Notes under the pieces: generated by a model
Databases searched by the model: none
The model's input: the letters and a program-made list of their open reading frames with translations, nothing else
Told to the model about the DNA's origin: nothing
Part shown: in pieces, positions 26,679-36,688 of the stretch
How positions within the stretch are numbered: the first letter of the stretch is position 1
How the letters are laid out: every line of letters begins with the position of its first letter
Source: Williamsia soli
Lineage (GTDB): Bacteria; Actinomycetota; Actinomycetes; Mycobacteriales; Mycobacteriaceae
Direction: 5' to 3'
DNA length: 64,000 nucleotides
Assembly (NCBI RefSeq): GCF_017377795.1
Contig: NZ_JAFRDR010000001.1
Span: forward strand, 868,001 to 932,000
Program-made: the position numbers and the translations under genes

Positions 26679-27436
26679 AAGCTTGCGTCCGGCCATCCGG
26701 GGGATGGTGGGAGAGGTGGAACAGGTTCTGATCGCTGTGCAGGTTCGGTGGGAAGAGGTGGAATGCCGGATAGAGTGGCGGCGCAGAGTGAATAGTCCGG
26801 CGTCTTGCCAATATGGGGGTCGGTCGGAACGAAATCGATCTCGGTAACCTTCCAGTCGCCGAATACGTTTGTGACAGGTGCGCGTCGGGGCCCGCGTTGA
26901 TGGGCTGGCGGTTGCGCACCAGTCGTGTTTACGTTCAGCAAAACTGGACGTGGAGGCCAGTCGTCGAACGTCGAACCGTTGCCTTCTGGGAAGGTCGCGT
27001 ATCCGTACCGGCAGAGGGTGATTTTCATCGACGAGACTTCATATTTGCGGTGGAGGAGTCGATAGAAGAAGGTCCCTGTGAATCGGAGGCCGAGATCGTC
27101 GTTCGCGAGCACTGAATCGATGTCGGGAGGAGATGCTGCCGCGAAACCGGGGTAGCCCCAGGTAGTGTCTTGACCGTTACGCGCGTGCTCGTACGATTCG
27201 ACGTAGGCTCGTACAAACAAGCCCTCGGGACTCATCAGGTCGAAGTCGGGGGTTGGTAGCCATTGGAAAGTGGTGTTGATCCCAATGGGCTGCGACTGTT
27301 CGGGCGGTGTCTGCGTTCTGGACGCGTCTAGCGATCTGGGAGCAGCTGTACTGCAGGCAGCCAGGACGAATGCAACTGAAATTATTGCCAGACTTGGCCC
27401 CACCGAACGCGATCTGCCCACCCTCATTCGCTTCAT
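26675..27436 (-). CDS. Predicted lipoprotein, paralogue 2 of 3
   Basis: 253 residues with signal SLAIISVAFVLAACS (lipobox LAAC). It shares with its neighbours NTTFQWLPTPDFDLMSPEG, YVESYEHARNGQDTTWGYPG, ITLCRYGYA, NVFGDWKVTEIDFVP and VPPLPPSPGWP. ATG 27436 is used (ATG 27427 also possible); the reading frame stays open upstream for 122 codons without similarity to the paralogues. Sampled 27001-27060 is 52% GC, well below the flanking hem genes. It overlaps paralogue 1 by 4 nt. Confidence 0.8.
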   Translation of the reverse strand: MKRMRVGRSRSVGPSLAIISVAFVLAACSTAAPRSLDASRTQTPPEQSQPIGINTTFQWLPTPDFDLMSPEGLFVRAYVESYEHARNGQDTTWGYPGFAAASPPDIDSVLANDDLGLRFTGTFFYRLLHRKYEVSSMKITLCRYGYATFPEGNGSTFDDWPPRPVLLNVNTTGAQPPAHQRGPRRAPVTNVFGDWKVTEIDFVPTDPHIGKTPDYSLCAATLSGIPPLPTEPAQRSEPVPPLPPSPGWPDASL

Positions 27437-27687
27437 GTTTCGAAAATTGCTATCGACATTCTCGCCGACCCATTGACCTGTTCTGCTCAATCCAACTGCA
27501 ATTATGGGTGGACGACGCGAAACGGTTGGGCGAACGTGGAAGTCGTTAATTCTGCCGTCCGGGCCATTAATCCGCAGATTGTCAAAGTACAACATAGGGT
27601 CTTGCGAACGTACTGCTCTTGACGGCGATTGGTCCCGCATATCTCTGCGCGGCAACAATATGTTCATGGATGGTGAGACTTGGTGGT
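27437..27687. other. 251-bp gap between lipoprotein paralogues
   Basis: Lower-GC stretch with no recognisable gene. On the minus strand the frame of paralogue 2 remains open through it, but the encoded residues (for example LYFDNLRINGPDGRIND) resemble nothing in the paralogues. It may be the remnant of a lost gene or the promoter region for paralogues 2 and 1. Confidence 0.5.
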
Positions 27688-28488
27688 TCATAGTCCTGTG
27701 CCTGGCCAGCCCGGCGACGGTGGCAACGGTGCAATCGGGTGGTCCTGATAGGTGTGCTTGAGGGCGGGGAGGCGCGGGATACCGGTGAGGTCGGTTTCGC
27801 ACGACGCGTAGTCAGGTGTGTCTCCACCGATCGGGTCTCGGGGGACAAAGTTGAACTCGGTAACATTCCAGTTGCCGAAGACGTTCGAGCCAGGCGCTTT
27901 GTGGGATCCGCGCTGCCCGACGGGCGGCGGGGGGCCATTGGTTGCGAATGAGACGAGGAGTGGGTGTGGGTTGAACGAACGCACCCCCCACTGCGGCCCC
28001 GCCGTAGAAGCGGTCTCTTGCGGCCGGGTGCCGTAGGACCAGTCCCCGGTGGAAGAAGCATAGCCATATCGGCAGAGTGTGAGGGTGACGACGTTGCCGT
28101 GCATTTCGCGGCGGAGTGTTCGATAGAAGAGGGTTCCGGTGAACTTGAGGTTGGACGATTGGCGCTGGATCAGCCAGCTGATGTCCGGTAAAGATGCTGC
28201 TATAAAGCCCGGATAGCCCCAGGCGATGCTGCCTCCGTCGCGGGCAAGTTCGTGCGATTCGATGTAGGCGCGCACGAAGGTGCCCTCAGCGCTCATCGGG
28301 TCGAAAGTGGCTGTTGGGATCCATTGGAAAGTGATGTCGAAACCGGGAGGCTGTTCTGGGTGGCTGAATGGGGACGATCGGACCGGAGGCCCGGGTTCTT
28401 CAGAGCAACAGGCGGTCGAGAATATCGAAATGATGACCGCGAGGAGCAAGAGAGCCTGTCGTCGCTGACCGCGCATTTTCGCTACCAT
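27688..28488 (-). CDS. Predicted lipoprotein, paralogue 3 of 3
   Basis: 266 residues. The signal ALLLLAVIISIFSTACC has a less perfect lipobox with two adjacent cysteines. The mature region repeats the shared plan: ITFQWIPTATFDPMSAEGTF, YIESHELARDG, WGYPGF, LTLCRYGYA, NVFGNWNVTEFNFVPRDP and APLPPSPGWPGTGL. ATG 28488 overlaps the end of the large WXG-like gene by 7 nt, so it is translated directly after it; ATG 28476 is an alternative. It has an extra ~20-residue insertion (TRPQETASTAGPQWG) not in the other two. Confidence 0.8.
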   Translation of the reverse strand: MVAKMRGQRRQALLLLAVIISIFSTACCSEEPGPPVRSSPFSHPEQPPGFDITFQWIPTATFDPMSAEGTFVRAYIESHELARDGGSIAWGYPGFIAASLPDISWLIQRQSSNLKFTGTLFYRTLRREMHGNVVTLTLCRYGYASSTGDWSYGTRPQETASTAGPQWGVRSFNPHPLLVSFATNGPPPPVGQRGSHKAPGSNVFGNWNVTEFNFVPRDPIGGDTPDYASCETDLTGIPRLPALKHTYQDHPIAPLPPSPGWPGTGL

Positions 28489-30893
28489 TCTTTTGGCTCC
28501 AGGCCGTTCGATCGAGCCTGCTCGAACTGTAGAAGGGAAAGCCCGAGGACCGCCGTCGTATCCTGCTCGAAGATCAAAGAGTCCTTGCCTTCGAGGTTTA
28601 TCGTGCCATCCGTTCCGAAGTACGAAGCCAACCCAGGGTGTGAACGAATGTCCGGGTTGTGAACGGCATACCTGTTCAGTATGTCGACATACCGGTCCGT
28701 CGTCGTTGTCGAGCTGTCGAGCTGTGCCTTTATCAGGTCGAAGCTTTTGTCTGCGCCGATCTTGCTGACGTCAGGCGGATCGCCGATGGCCTCGAGTTTC
28801 ACCCAAGGTGCGGCAGTGTCCATCACGGCTTTCGCTACAGCAGCCATTGGAATGGAGCCGACAACTGCTTTTCCGGAGTCGAACAATCCGCCCTTGTTGG
28901 CGTAGTCGACAGTCGCAGCGTACCTTTCGCCAGCCGCGTCCTCTGCTTTCTGCGCTTCGAGTCCCGAGTACATCGCGCCTTCGATACGCCCTGCCACTGC
29001 ACCGAGGTTGCTCTGACTCAAGTCTTCACCAAAGGTCGATTCCGCGTAGCTGATGGTCTGGGCGGCAGCAGTATTGAATGTACGACCAGCGTCTGCGTCC
29101 GTGTCCATCACCTGGAACAGTTTTGACATCTGGTCGGCGTGCTCAAACACGTCCGCTCCATTTGTTGTGAACAGCCCGTCGGGTGCGCCGGCCAAATCAC
29201 CGATCTGAGGAGCGATCGCATCAGCCAGGGTGCGAGTCAGCTCAGGGTTCACCTCACCCAGGGCCGCGGTCCCGATGACCTCCACCAGGGAGTCCCTGTT
29301 CTCCGCGATTACTCTGGCGAGTTCACTGCCGGATTCACCGGCCCGCCAGGACTCCGCGACGGTATTCGCCGTGGAACCTTCGGGTGCGGCGGCGGAATCG
29401 CCGATCCACTTGAAAAGATTGTTGGGTCCGGAGTCTTCGCCGCCGGCCCCATCCGCCCAATCAAAGGTCATAAGATTGGCCATAGCCTTGCTCGCGTTGT
29501 AATCGCTAGTTGTACCGTCAATGTTGATGGTGTCCGGCATGGCGGATGTGACCCCAGGTCCTCCGCTGCGGCCAGTCATCAGGGCATCATGCACTGCGAT
29601 GTGGTCGTTACCGGCGACGGAGGTAGTCTTCGTCAGCACGTCCTGCACGTCTGCAAAGCTGGTGAAGTCTCTGCCGGTTCCGTACAGACCAGCCGGATTG
29701 TCTGCGGCACCGGCTATTTCGCTACTGCGAACAATGAGTGCGCGGTCGATATCGCTGCCGAGCTGCACGTTGGGGTCCCCGTGGCCAAGGACGTCCGCAA
29801 TTGTCTCGAGTTTGGTCAGTGTGGGAAAGTCGCGCGCCTGGAATGAAGTTGTGCTTGTTCCTGCATGCTGAGTGATCAGGGTGCTCCGAACCGGGTTCTG
29901 CGTCAACGGATCCCGAATAGCACTGGGCACCTGCGTCAGCCCGCCACGAATGTAGGAGGGCGGCGCAGGCTGACCGGTGACGTTGCTGACGATCGGACCG
30001 AACCAGTTGTCCACCCGTTGATCCGTCCGCACATGGGGGTTCGACAGCAGCTGTAGCCCGTCGGCCAGTGCGGCTTTCATCGCCGGATCATTGCCGCCAA
30101 AGGCGGTGAACCCCTCCAGTCCTTGCTTGTTCAGCTCACCGTAGAAGCCCTGTAGGTACTCGAATTGGCCTTTGGTGATCACCGCATCATTGCCCTGGAT
30201 CAAGGCATCTCGCTGCTCGAGGGAGAGGTCCGTCGCGGCCTCGAACCTGGCCTTCTGTTGCGGGGTGGCGGTGCCGCCTGCGATTGCCGCGACATCGCGT
30301 GCCGCCTGCTGCCTCGACATCCCCGCGGTGAGCGGAGCATTGACTTCGGCATTGCTGAACGCGTCGGCCAACGCCGTCGCACCGGCCTGATCGTCGATGC
30401 CCATCTGATCGGCGAGGGCCTGCAGCGAAATCGTCGAATTGATGGCGTCGTTGACTCGCCGGTCACGCTCGGCGATCAGTTTGTTGTACTCGGCGCTGCC
30501 CTGCTCGGCTGCTGCAATGGCGCCCGCGTAGTTTCGCGTCTCGTGGACGGACCAGTCGTCGTCGACGCGGAAATCGTCTTGCTCGAGACCATCGACGCGC
30601 GACAACGCGGTGGATCGGTTCGGTGAGATCGCGTTGGCGGTGTTGTTCAAGATGTTGCCGGCGCGGTCGATGTCGGAGCCGAGTTTGTTGATCTCCGCCT
30701 GGTCGGACAATGCACGTTCCTCACAGGCACGCTGCGATTCACCGACCCATTTCCCGGCCGCGTCCTGTGCGGCGTCGAGCATCGTCTGCGTCTGGGTCCG
30801 CAGATCGGACGCACCGTCGATGAGGCCGGCAGCCTGTGTCCGCAGCGCCGACAGGTTCCATCCGGTCACGGTGGACTTGGAGGGACGCCCCAT
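28482..30893 (-). CDS. Large WXG100-like / TPR-region protein, candidate type VII substrate
   Basis: 803-residue, Ala-rich, mostly helical protein without signal peptide. The N-terminus (about 1-95) looks like a WXG100/LXG-type helical hairpin: GWNLSALRTQAAGL, then KWVGESQRACEERA at the turn, then a second helix. The rest matches my memory of the actinobacterial 'TPR repeat region-containing' family, but no catalytic motif is seen. ATG 30893 overlaps the EspC-like stop in ATGA; the lipoprotein gene follows with a 7-nt overlap. Context suggests export by a type VII system with the small upstream protein as partner. Toxin or scaffold function is unproven. Confidence 0.75.
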   Translation of the reverse strand: MGRPSKSTVTGWNLSALRTQAAGLIDGASDLRTQTQTMLDAAQDAAGKWVGESQRACEERALSDQAEINKLGSDIDRAGNILNNTANAISPNRSTALSRVDGLEQDDFRVDDDWSVHETRNYAGAIAAAEQGSAEYNKLIAERDRRVNDAINSTISLQALADQMGIDDQAGATALADAFSNAEVNAPLTAGMSRQQAARDVAAIAGGTATPQQKARFEAATDLSLEQRDALIQGNDAVITKGQFEYLQGFYGELNKQGLEGFTAFGGNDPAMKAALADGLQLLSNPHVRTDQRVDNWFGPIVSNVTGQPAPPSYIRGGLTQVPSAIRDPLTQNPVRSTLITQHAGTSTTSFQARDFPTLTKLETIADVLGHGDPNVQLGSDIDRALIVRSSEIAGAADNPAGLYGTGRDFTSFADVQDVLTKTTSVAGNDHIAVHDALMTGRSGGPGVTSAMPDTINIDGTTSDYNASKAMANLMTFDWADGAGGEDSGPNNLFKWIGDSAAAPEGSTANTVAESWRAGESGSELARVIAENRDSLVEVIGTAALGEVNPELTRTLADAIAPQIGDLAGAPDGLFTTNGADVFEHADQMSKLFQVMDTDADAGRTFNTAAAQTISYAESTFGEDLSQSNLGAVAGRIEGAMYSGLEAQKAEDAAGERYAATVDYANKGGLFDSGKAVVGSIPMAAVAKAVMDTAAPWVKLEAIGDPPDVSKIGADKSFDLIKAQLDSSTTTTDRYVDILNRYAVHNPDIRSHPGLASYFGTDGTINLEGKDSLIFEQDTTAVLGLSLLQFEQARSNGLEPKEW

Positions 30894-31198
30894 CAGAAGT
30901 CGCCCAACGCGCGGAACCCGCTCGCCGACTCCTCCTCGGTATCGATCAGGTCGATGCCGGTATCCGTGCAAGCATTGCCGATCTGCTCGACGCGGCCCGC
31001 AGCCCTGCTCAACAAGTCGACCAAGAGATCGTCTTTACCCGCGCACGCGCCCGCGAGGGCCGACCCGGTCATCGCGCTCGCCACTGCTGCAAACCCGGGT
31101 GCCACCGTGATCCCTCGGACCTCACCGGCGATGGTGGTCATCTTGGTGCCGACCCCGTGAATGGTGTCGACCTCGTCAACCGCGAACAGTTCCCCCAC
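30893..31198 (-). CDS. EspC-like ESX secretion-associated protein
   Basis: Small helical protein of 101 residues, the usual EspC-family length (~100): GELFAVDEVDTIHGVGTKM, then two long Ala/Gly helices and the C-terminus DTEEESASGFRALGDF. In mycobacteria such proteins partner larger EspA- or PE-like proteins during ESX export. GTG 31198, with a GGGGGG stretch 6 nt upstream, is chosen; GTG 31228 would add 10 residues. Its stop overlaps the start of the large WXG-like gene, which is the likely partner. Confidence 0.7.
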   Translation of the reverse strand: MGELFAVDEVDTIHGVGTKMTTIAGEVRGITVAPGFAAVASAMTGSALAGACAGKDDLLVDLLSRAAGRVEQIGNACTDTGIDLIDTEEESASGFRALGDF

Positions 31199-31274
31199 AA
31201 CAAGCCCCCCGGCCTCGATTGTCTGCACGGATCGTAATTCATGCCGCCCACGAACGTGTTGCCGGCGACCCCCG

Positions 31275-31334
31275 CCCACCCGTTTTCGCGTGCCCCACTC
31301 GAAATTACTGGTGGGCGGCGCAAAAACGGGTGGG
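31275..31334. repeat. Palindromic repeat, family A (copy 1)
   Basis: Exactly 60 bp from CCCACCCG (31275-31282) to CGGGTGGG (31327-31334). The left arm CCCACCCGTTTTCGCG pairs with GCAAAAACGGGTGGG on the right. An inner stem CCCAC/GTGGG surrounds a short variable loop. It lies between the EspC-like gene and hemL. Three further copies of the same length lie at 52527, 53629 and 53738. Confidence 0.85.
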
Positions 31335-31342
31335 TGAAGGCG

Positions 31343-31407
31343 GCGATGACGGGTGGTTCTGGCGACCCCCACCTGGGAAAACGTTCGCCAGAAGGGCACA
31401 TCATCGG
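31343..31407. repeat. Palindromic repeat, family B (copy 2)
   Basis: About 65 bp, 8 bp after the family A copy. The left arm CGATGACGGGTGGTTCTGGC pairs imperfectly with the complement of GCCAGAAGGGCACATCATCG on the right; the loop has ACCTGGGAAAACG. This is the only place in the window where families A and B abut. It lies upstream of hemL and may influence its transcription. Confidence 0.75.
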
Positions 31408-31463
31408 AAGGGCGGGGGTTGCATGGGACGGGTCACATCGCAGCGTTTGCCACACTGGAGGTC

Positions 31464-32780
31464 GTGTCGTATGCCACCGATCGTTCAGCGCAACTCTTCG
31501 AGCGCGCCTCCCGCGCCATTCCAGGCGGCGTCAACTCGCCCGTTCGAGCCTTCAGTGCCGTCGGAGGGACCCCACGGTTCATCTCCAGCGCCTCGGGTTA
31601 CCGCCTGAACGACGCCGATGGCAACAGCTACGTCGACCTCGTCTCCAGCTGGGGGCCGATGATCCTGGGCCATGCCCACCCCGCGATCGTCGAGGCGGTA
31701 CAGCAGGCCGCGACCACGGGTCTGTCGTTCGGTGCACCGACCGAGGCAGAGATCGACCTCGCCGAGGAGATCATCAAGCGCGTCGACCCGGTGGAGCAGG
31801 TTCGGCTGGTCAACTCTGGAACCGAGGCGACGATGTCGGCGGTCCGACTCGCGCGTGGATTCACCGGCCGCACGAAGATCATCAAGTTCTCCGGCTGCTA
31901 CCACGGCCACGTCGACGCCCTGCTCGCCGACGCGGGCTCCGGCGTCGCCACGCTGGGCCTGCCGACCTCGCCCGGCGTCACCGGCGCCCAGGCCCAGGAC
32001 ACCATCGTCCTGCCGTACAACGACCTCGATGCCGTCCGTGAGACGTTTGCGACCTACCCCGGTGAGATCGCCGCGATCATCACCGAGGCCGCCGCGGGCA
32101 ACATGGGCGCGATTGCCCCGCGCGACGGCTTCAACCAGGGCCTCAGAGACATCACGTCCAAAGACGGCGCACTTCTGATCATCGACGAGGTGATGACCGG
32201 CTTCCGCGTGAGCAAGGCGGGCTGGTTCGGACTCGAGGGTGTCGCGGGCGACCTCTACACCTTCGGCAAGGTGATGAGCGGTGGCCTGCCTGCCGCTGCG
32301 TTCGGTGGCCGCGCCGACATCATGGCCTACCTCGCTCCGGCCGGTCCGGTCTACCAAGCAGGCACCCTGTCCGGAAACCCCGTTGCGGTCGCCGCCGGAC
32401 TGGCGACCCTGCGACACGCCGACGACGCCGTCTACGCCGCGCTCGACGCCAATTCCAAGCAACTGGGCGACCTCATCGGCAAGGCTTTGACGGCCGAGGG
32501 CGTCGGCCACCGGGTGCAGTACGCCGGGAACCTCGTCAGCGTGTTCTTCACAACTGACCCGAGCACGCCCATCACCGACTACGCGGGCGTCAAAAACTCC
32601 GAGACCTGGCGTTTTGCGCCGTTCTTCCATGCCCTGCTCGACGCGGGGGTCTACCCGCCGCCGAGCGCCTTCGAGGCTTGGTTTGTATCCGCGGCGCTGG
32701 ACAGGGATGCTTTCGGTGTCATCGCCGATGCACTTCCGGCGGCTGCGACCGCAGCTGCACGTGCTCGGAAGGAGAATTGA
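31464..32780 (+). CDS. hemL: Glutamate-1-semialdehyde 2,1-aminomutase
   Basis: Second step of the C5 haem pathway: PLP-dependent conversion of glutamate-1-semialdehyde to 5-aminolevulinate. 438 residues, opening with [15 protein letters not shown], then [34 protein letters not shown] and the cofactor lysine at about residue 269 in [20 protein letters not shown] 31464 is chosen because GGAGG lies just before it; sequence upstream is repeat. It heads the block hemL-phosphatase-ccs genes, matching Rv0524-Rv0529 order. Confidence 0.95.
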   Translation: MSYATDRSAQLFERASRAIPGGVNSPVRAFSAVGGTPRFISSASGYRLNDADGNSYVDLVSSWGPMILGHAHPAIVEAVQQAATTGLSFGAPTEAEIDLAEEIIKRVDPVEQVRLVNSGTEATMSAVRLARGFTGRTKIIKFSGCYHGHVDALLADAGSGVATLGLPTSPGVTGAQAQDTIVLPYNDLDAVRETFATYPGEIAAIITEAAAGNMGAIAPRDGFNQGLRDITSKDGALLIIDEVMTGFRVSKAGWFGLEGVAGDLYTFGKVMSGGLPAAAFGGRADIMAYLAPAGPVYQAGTLSGNPVAVAAGLATLRHADDAVYAALDANSKQLGDLIGKALTAEGVGHRVQYAGNLVSVFFTTDPSTPITDYAGVKNSETWRFAPFFHALLDAGVYPPPSAFEAWFVSAALDRDAFGVIADALPAAATAAARARKEN

Positions 32781-33412
32781 TGCAGCAGCGCACCATCGTG
32801 CACATGATGCGGCACGGGGAAGTACACAACCCCGACGGCATCCTCTACGGTCGCCTTCCGGGTTTCCACCTGTCCGACCTCGGTGCCGCGCAGGCCCAGA
32901 AGGTCGCCGACGCGCTCGCCGATCACGACATCACCCACGTCTTCGCCTCACCGCTGCAGCGCGCCCAGGAGACGGCGACCCCGGTCGCGACGTCCCACGG
33001 ACTCGAGATCATCACCGACGACGGGCTCATCGAGGCCGACAACACCTTCGAAGGACTCCGGGTCTCGGTCGGCGATGGCGCTCTGCGACGGCCCAGGCAC
33101 TGGGCCAAGCTCCGCGACCCGTTCACCCCGAGCTGGGGCGAGCCGTACATCCAATTGGCCCATCGCATGCTGGCAGTGGCCAACAAGGCCCGCGAAGAGG
33201 CCAAGGGTCACGAGGCGATCTGCGTGAGCCACCAGTTGCCTGTCTACACACTGCGCAGATTCCTTGAAGGACAACGTCTCTGGCACGATCCGCGTAAGCG
33301 GCAATGCTCGCTCGCCTCGTTGACGAGCCTGTTGTACGACGGAGATGCACTGGTCGACATCGTGTACTCCGAACCGGCCGGTGCCTCGGATCCGCTCGCC
33401 ACGGGAGCCTGA
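32780..33412 (+). CDS. Histidine phosphatase (phosphoglycerate-mutase-like) family protein
   Basis: 210-residue phosphatase-fold protein with the RHG motif in VHMMRHGEVHNPDG near residue 11 and a second catalytic His in CVSHQLPVYTLRR near residue 150. The substrate is unknown. The start overlaps the hemL stop by one base (TGATG) and GGAGAA lies 5 nt upstream. Equivalent to Rv0525, which sits in the same position between hemL and the thioredoxin-like gene. Confidence 0.9.
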   Translation: MQQRTIVHMMRHGEVHNPDGILYGRLPGFHLSDLGAAQAQKVADALADHDITHVFASPLQRAQETATPVATSHGLEIITDDGLIEADNTFEGLRVSVGDGALRRPRHWAKLRDPFTPSWGEPYIQLAHRMLAVANKAREEAKGHEAICVSHQLPVYTLRRFLEGQRLWHDPRKRQCSLASLTSLLYDGDALVDIVYSEPAGASDPLATGA

Positions 33413-33449
33413 GGGAGCCCGGTAGATTCTGATGGAGCAGTAGATCTTG

Positions 33450-34085
33450 ATGGAGTCCGGCCGTGAGCGCAGTGGTACGCGCATGTTGGCCCCTTTGGGT
33501 TGGCGACTGTGTTGGTTGATCGTCCTCGCCGTCGCCACGCTCGTCGTGATGACCGCGTGCAGCACAGGTGACGACGCTGTGCGACAGGGCGATACGTTCG
33601 AGTTCGTCTCGCCGGGCGGCAAGACCGTGATCTTCTACGATCCGCCTGCCGAGCGCGGCACCGTGTCGAACATCTCGGGGCCGGATCTGCTCGACGACAG
33701 CAAGACGATCAGCCTCGACGACTTCGCCGGTCAAGTGGTCGTGATCAACGTATGGGGGTCGTGGTGTGGGCCTTGCCGGGGTGAGGCAGAAGCACTCGAA
33801 GAGGTCTACGCCAACACGAAGGACTCCGGGGTCGCGTTCCTGGGAATCGATTTCCGTGATCGCCAGGACTCGGCCCGCGACTTCGTCGAAGACCGTCAGG
33901 TCACCTACCCGTCGATCTTCGACTATCCGGGACGCACACTGGCCAAGCTGACGACCCCGACCTCGGTGGTTCCCACCACGCTGGTCCTCGACCGCGACCA
34001 TCGGGCCGCAGCAGTGTTCCTCAAGGCGATCACTGCCGAAGAGTTGCAGCCGGTTGTCGAGCGGATCGCCGCCGAGAAGAGCTGA
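33450..34085 (+). CDS. ResA/TlpA-type thioredoxin-like lipoprotein
   Basis: 211 residues. It has a signal peptide with lipobox (LVVMTACS), then a thioredoxin fold with the redox site WCGPC near residue 107 and the cis-proline stretch [13 protein letters not shown]. Predicted extracytoplasmic reductant for apocytochrome c haem-binding cysteines, receiving electrons through CcdA encoded next. Start choice is between ATG 33450 and ATG 33483; the first is kept. An 18-bp direct repeat (33422, 33440) covers the leader and start. Equivalent to Rv0526. Confidence 0.9.
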   Translation: MESGRERSGTRMLAPLGWRLCWLIVLAVATLVVMTACSTGDDAVRQGDTFEFVSPGGKTVIFYDPPAERGTVSNISGPDLLDDSKTISLDDFAGQVVVINVWGSWCGPCRGEAEALEEVYANTKDSGVAFLGIDFRDRQDSARDFVEDRQVTYPSIFDYPGRTLAKLTTPTSVVPTTLVLDRDHRAAAVFLKAITAEELQPVVERIAAEKS

Positions 34086-34090
34086 TTGCG

Positions 34091-34900
34091 GTGATTTCGG
34101 CGACGACGAACCTGGCGGGTGTGGGAGAGAGCTTCTCCGACACCGTTTCCAGCGGTCCGCTGTTGCTCGCCCTGGGTGCCTGCATGCTCGCCGGTCTGGT
34201 GTCGTTCGCCTCACCGTGCGTGGTCCCGCTGGTGCCCGGATATCTGTCGTATCTCGCCGGATTGGTCGGTGCGGAGGCGCCTGCCACCTCGGCGCAGGAA
34301 TCGCGAAAGGCCGGCAGGCTCAGGGTCACCGGTGCGGCGTTGCTGTTCGTGCTCGGGTTCACGGTCGTCTTCGTACTGGCGACCGCGTCGGTGTTCGGTA
34401 TCACCACCACGTTCATCCTCAATCGTGAACTGCTGCAACGGGTCGGCGGAGTGATCACGATCATCATGGGTCTGGTTTTCATCGGACTCATCCCGATCCT
34501 GCAACGCGACGCCAGGTTCCATCCTCGGCTGGTGTCGAATCTTGTCGGTGCGCCGATGCTCGGCGCGGTCTTCGCCCTCGGGTGGACGCCGTGCCTGGGT
34601 CCGACGCTCGCCGCGGTCATCACCACCGCCAGCGGAACCGAGGGCGCCACCGCGGCCCGCGGGGTGACGCTGATCATCTTCTACTGCCTCGGCCTGGGGT
34701 TGCCGTTCGTGCTGCTCGCCTTCGGTTCGGCCTGGGCTCTGCGGGCCGTGGGCTGGATGCGGAACCACGCCCGGGCCATCCAGATCTTCGGAGGTGTACT
34801 ACTGGTTGTCGTGGGAGTGGCACTGGTGACCGGACTGTGGGATCAGTTCATCGTCTGGGTCCGCGACGCGTTCGTCACCGACACGGTGTTGCCGATATGA
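34091..34900 (+). CDS. ccdA: Cytochrome c biogenesis protein CcdA
   Basis: Six-helix membrane protein of 269 residues that passes electrons from cytoplasmic thioredoxin across the membrane. The two conserved cysteines are in [14 protein letters not shown] (about residue 43) and [13 protein letters not shown] (about residue 164). GTG start 5 nt after the thioredoxin-like gene; stop overlaps resB start in ATGA. Part of the system II (Ccs/Res) cytochrome c assembly operon. Confidence 0.95.
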   Translation: MISATTNLAGVGESFSDTVSSGPLLLALGACMLAGLVSFASPCVVPLVPGYLSYLAGLVGAEAPATSAQESRKAGRLRVTGAALLFVLGFTVVFVLATASVFGITTTFILNRELLQRVGGVITIIMGLVFIGLIPILQRDARFHPRLVSNLVGAPMLGAVFALGWTPCLGPTLAAVITTASGTEGATAARGVTLIIFYCLGLGLPFVLLAFGSAWALRAVGWMRNHARAIQIFGGVLLVVVGVALVTGLWDQFIVWVRDAFVTDTVLPI

Positions 34901-36648
34901 CGGCCACCGCGACTCGCTCGCCGCAGCCGGGCAAGCTCCCGCGGCCCAACCCGATCAAGCGATACGTCCTCTGGCCTGCACGTAACCTGTGGCGCTCGCT
35001 GACATCCATGCGCACGGCGCTCGCGCTGCTGTTCTTGCTCGCCTTGGCGGCCGTGCCCGGCGCGCTGCTCCCACAGCGATCGCTGAACGAGACCAAGACC
35101 GAGCAGTACATCGCCGATCACGGTGTCGTCGGAGAGTTCTTCGACAAGATCGGCATGTACGAGGTCTTCTCCAGCATCTGGTTCACCGCCATCTATGCGC
35201 TGTTGTTCATCTCACTCGTCGGCTGCCTGACGCCGCGCATGATCGAGCACGCGAAGTCCCTACGCGCTCGACCCGTGCCCGCCCCGCGCAACCTGGCGCG
35301 CCTGCCGCGCCACGAGAGCCACGAGATCGATGGCACCCCCGATGAGATCGCCGCCAAGATCAACGGCGGGCTGCGCGGCTGGCGCAAGACCACCCGCACC
35401 GTCGAACGCAAGCAGGCCGACGGCACCGTGGTCACGGTCGTCGAGGTCTCCGCCGAAAAGGGATACCTGCGCGAATTCGGCAACCTGGTGTTCCACTTCG
35501 CGTTGCTCGCACTGCTCGTCGCAATAGCGGCCGGCAAGATGTTCGGCTACGAGGGCACCCGAATCCTGGTGGCGGACGGTCAGGAAGGCCTCTGCAACAC
35601 CTCGACCGCGGTGTACGACTCGTTCCGGGCAGGCAACCTCGTCGACGGCACCAACCTCAACGAGTTCTGCATGCAGATCGACTCGTTCGACGCCGACTTC
35701 CTGCCCAGCGGCCAGCCCGACATGTACAGCGCGAAGATCCGCTACCAGGTCGGCGAAGACATCGACAACAACGAGTGGCAAGAGAGCGATGTCCAGGTGA
35801 ATCATCCGCTGCGCATCGCGGGTGACCGGATCTACCTGCTGGGCAACGGTTTCGCACCGACGTTCACGGTCACGTTCCCGAACGGGGAGACCCGGACCCA
35901 GACCGTGCCCTTCCAGCCCAACGAACTGCAGACGATGATGTCGAGCGGCGCCGCCCGCTTCGACACCCCTGCCGGGCTCTATCCGAACGAGGACGAGCGC
36001 CGCAAGCATCAGATCGCCCTAGAGGGTCTTTTCGCGCCGACCGCGGTGTTCCACGGCGGGCTGATGACGTCGTCGTTCCCGCTGCCGGAGAATCCCGCCG
36101 TCGCGATCGACGTCTACCAGGGCGACACCGGCCTCGACACCGGCCGGCCACAGAACGTCTTCAGTCTCGACGTCAACTTGATCAATCAGGGTCGACTCCT
36201 CAAGAAAGAGCGCGTCAACCTGCAGCAAGGTGAGCAGACGCGACTGGAAGACGGCACCACGGTGCAGTTCGACGGGTACCAGCGGTGGGTCTCGCTTCAG
36301 GTGTCGCACGACCCGGCGCAGAACTGGGTGCTGGTGTCGGCAATTGCGATGCTGGCCGGTCTGCTGGTCTCGTTGCTGATCAAACGGCGTCGCGTCTGGG
36401 CCAGGATCACGCCTCTGACCGAATCGCGGTCCGGGGATGCCGCGCCGCGGGCCCCGACGTCTGCGGAGGAACCGGCTTCTCACGGCCTGGTCGATCCCTC
36501 TACTCTGGGTGTGCGACGGTCTGTAGTAGAGATGGCTGGACTCGCCCGCACCGACCAGGCCGGCTGGGGTGAGGGGTTTCCCGACATGGTGGCCGATCTA
36601 CTGGGCCTCGAGCGCACGAAGACCCCGAGCGGCACGAACACGAAGTGA
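34897..36648 (+). CDS. resB: Cytochrome c biogenesis protein ResB
   Basis: 583-residue membrane protein, partner of CcsA in haem delivery and ligation to apocytochrome c. Hydrophobic segments are near 40-58, 95-113, 205-222 and 478-496, with a large extracytoplasmic domain between the last two, as usual for ResB/Ccs1. The C-terminal ~85 residues are soluble and variable. ATG 34897 overlaps the ccdA stop. Confidence 0.93.
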   Translation: MTATATRSPQPGKLPRPNPIKRYVLWPARNLWRSLTSMRTALALLFLLALAAVPGALLPQRSLNETKTEQYIADHGVVGEFFDKIGMYEVFSSIWFTAIYALLFISLVGCLTPRMIEHAKSLRARPVPAPRNLARLPRHESHEIDGTPDEIAAKINGGLRGWRKTTRTVERKQADGTVVTVVEVSAEKGYLREFGNLVFHFALLALLVAIAAGKMFGYEGTRILVADGQEGLCNTSTAVYDSFRAGNLVDGTNLNEFCMQIDSFDADFLPSGQPDMYSAKIRYQVGEDIDNNEWQESDVQVNHPLRIAGDRIYLLGNGFAPTFTVTFPNGETRTQTVPFQPNELQTMMSSGAARFDTPAGLYPNEDERRKHQIALEGLFAPTAVFHGGLMTSSFPLPENPAVAIDVYQGDTGLDTGRPQNVFSLDVNLINQGRLLKKERVNLQQGEQTRLEDGTTVQFDGYQRWVSLQVSHDPAQNWVLVSAIAMLAGLLVSLLIKRRRVWARITPLTESRSGDAAPRAPTSAEEPASHGLVDPSTLGVRRSVVEMAGLARTDQAGWGEGFPDMVADLLGLERTKTPSGTNTK

Positions 36649-36688
36649 GTGAGGACGCACGAGATGAATGACTGGGAGAAGGTGACCG

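Noticed and set aside
33422-33455. 18-bp direct repeat with a three-codon open frame (ATG GAG CAG TAG) before the ResA-like gene
   Set aside because: Too short to separate a leader peptide from a chance duplication; noted in the gene entry only.
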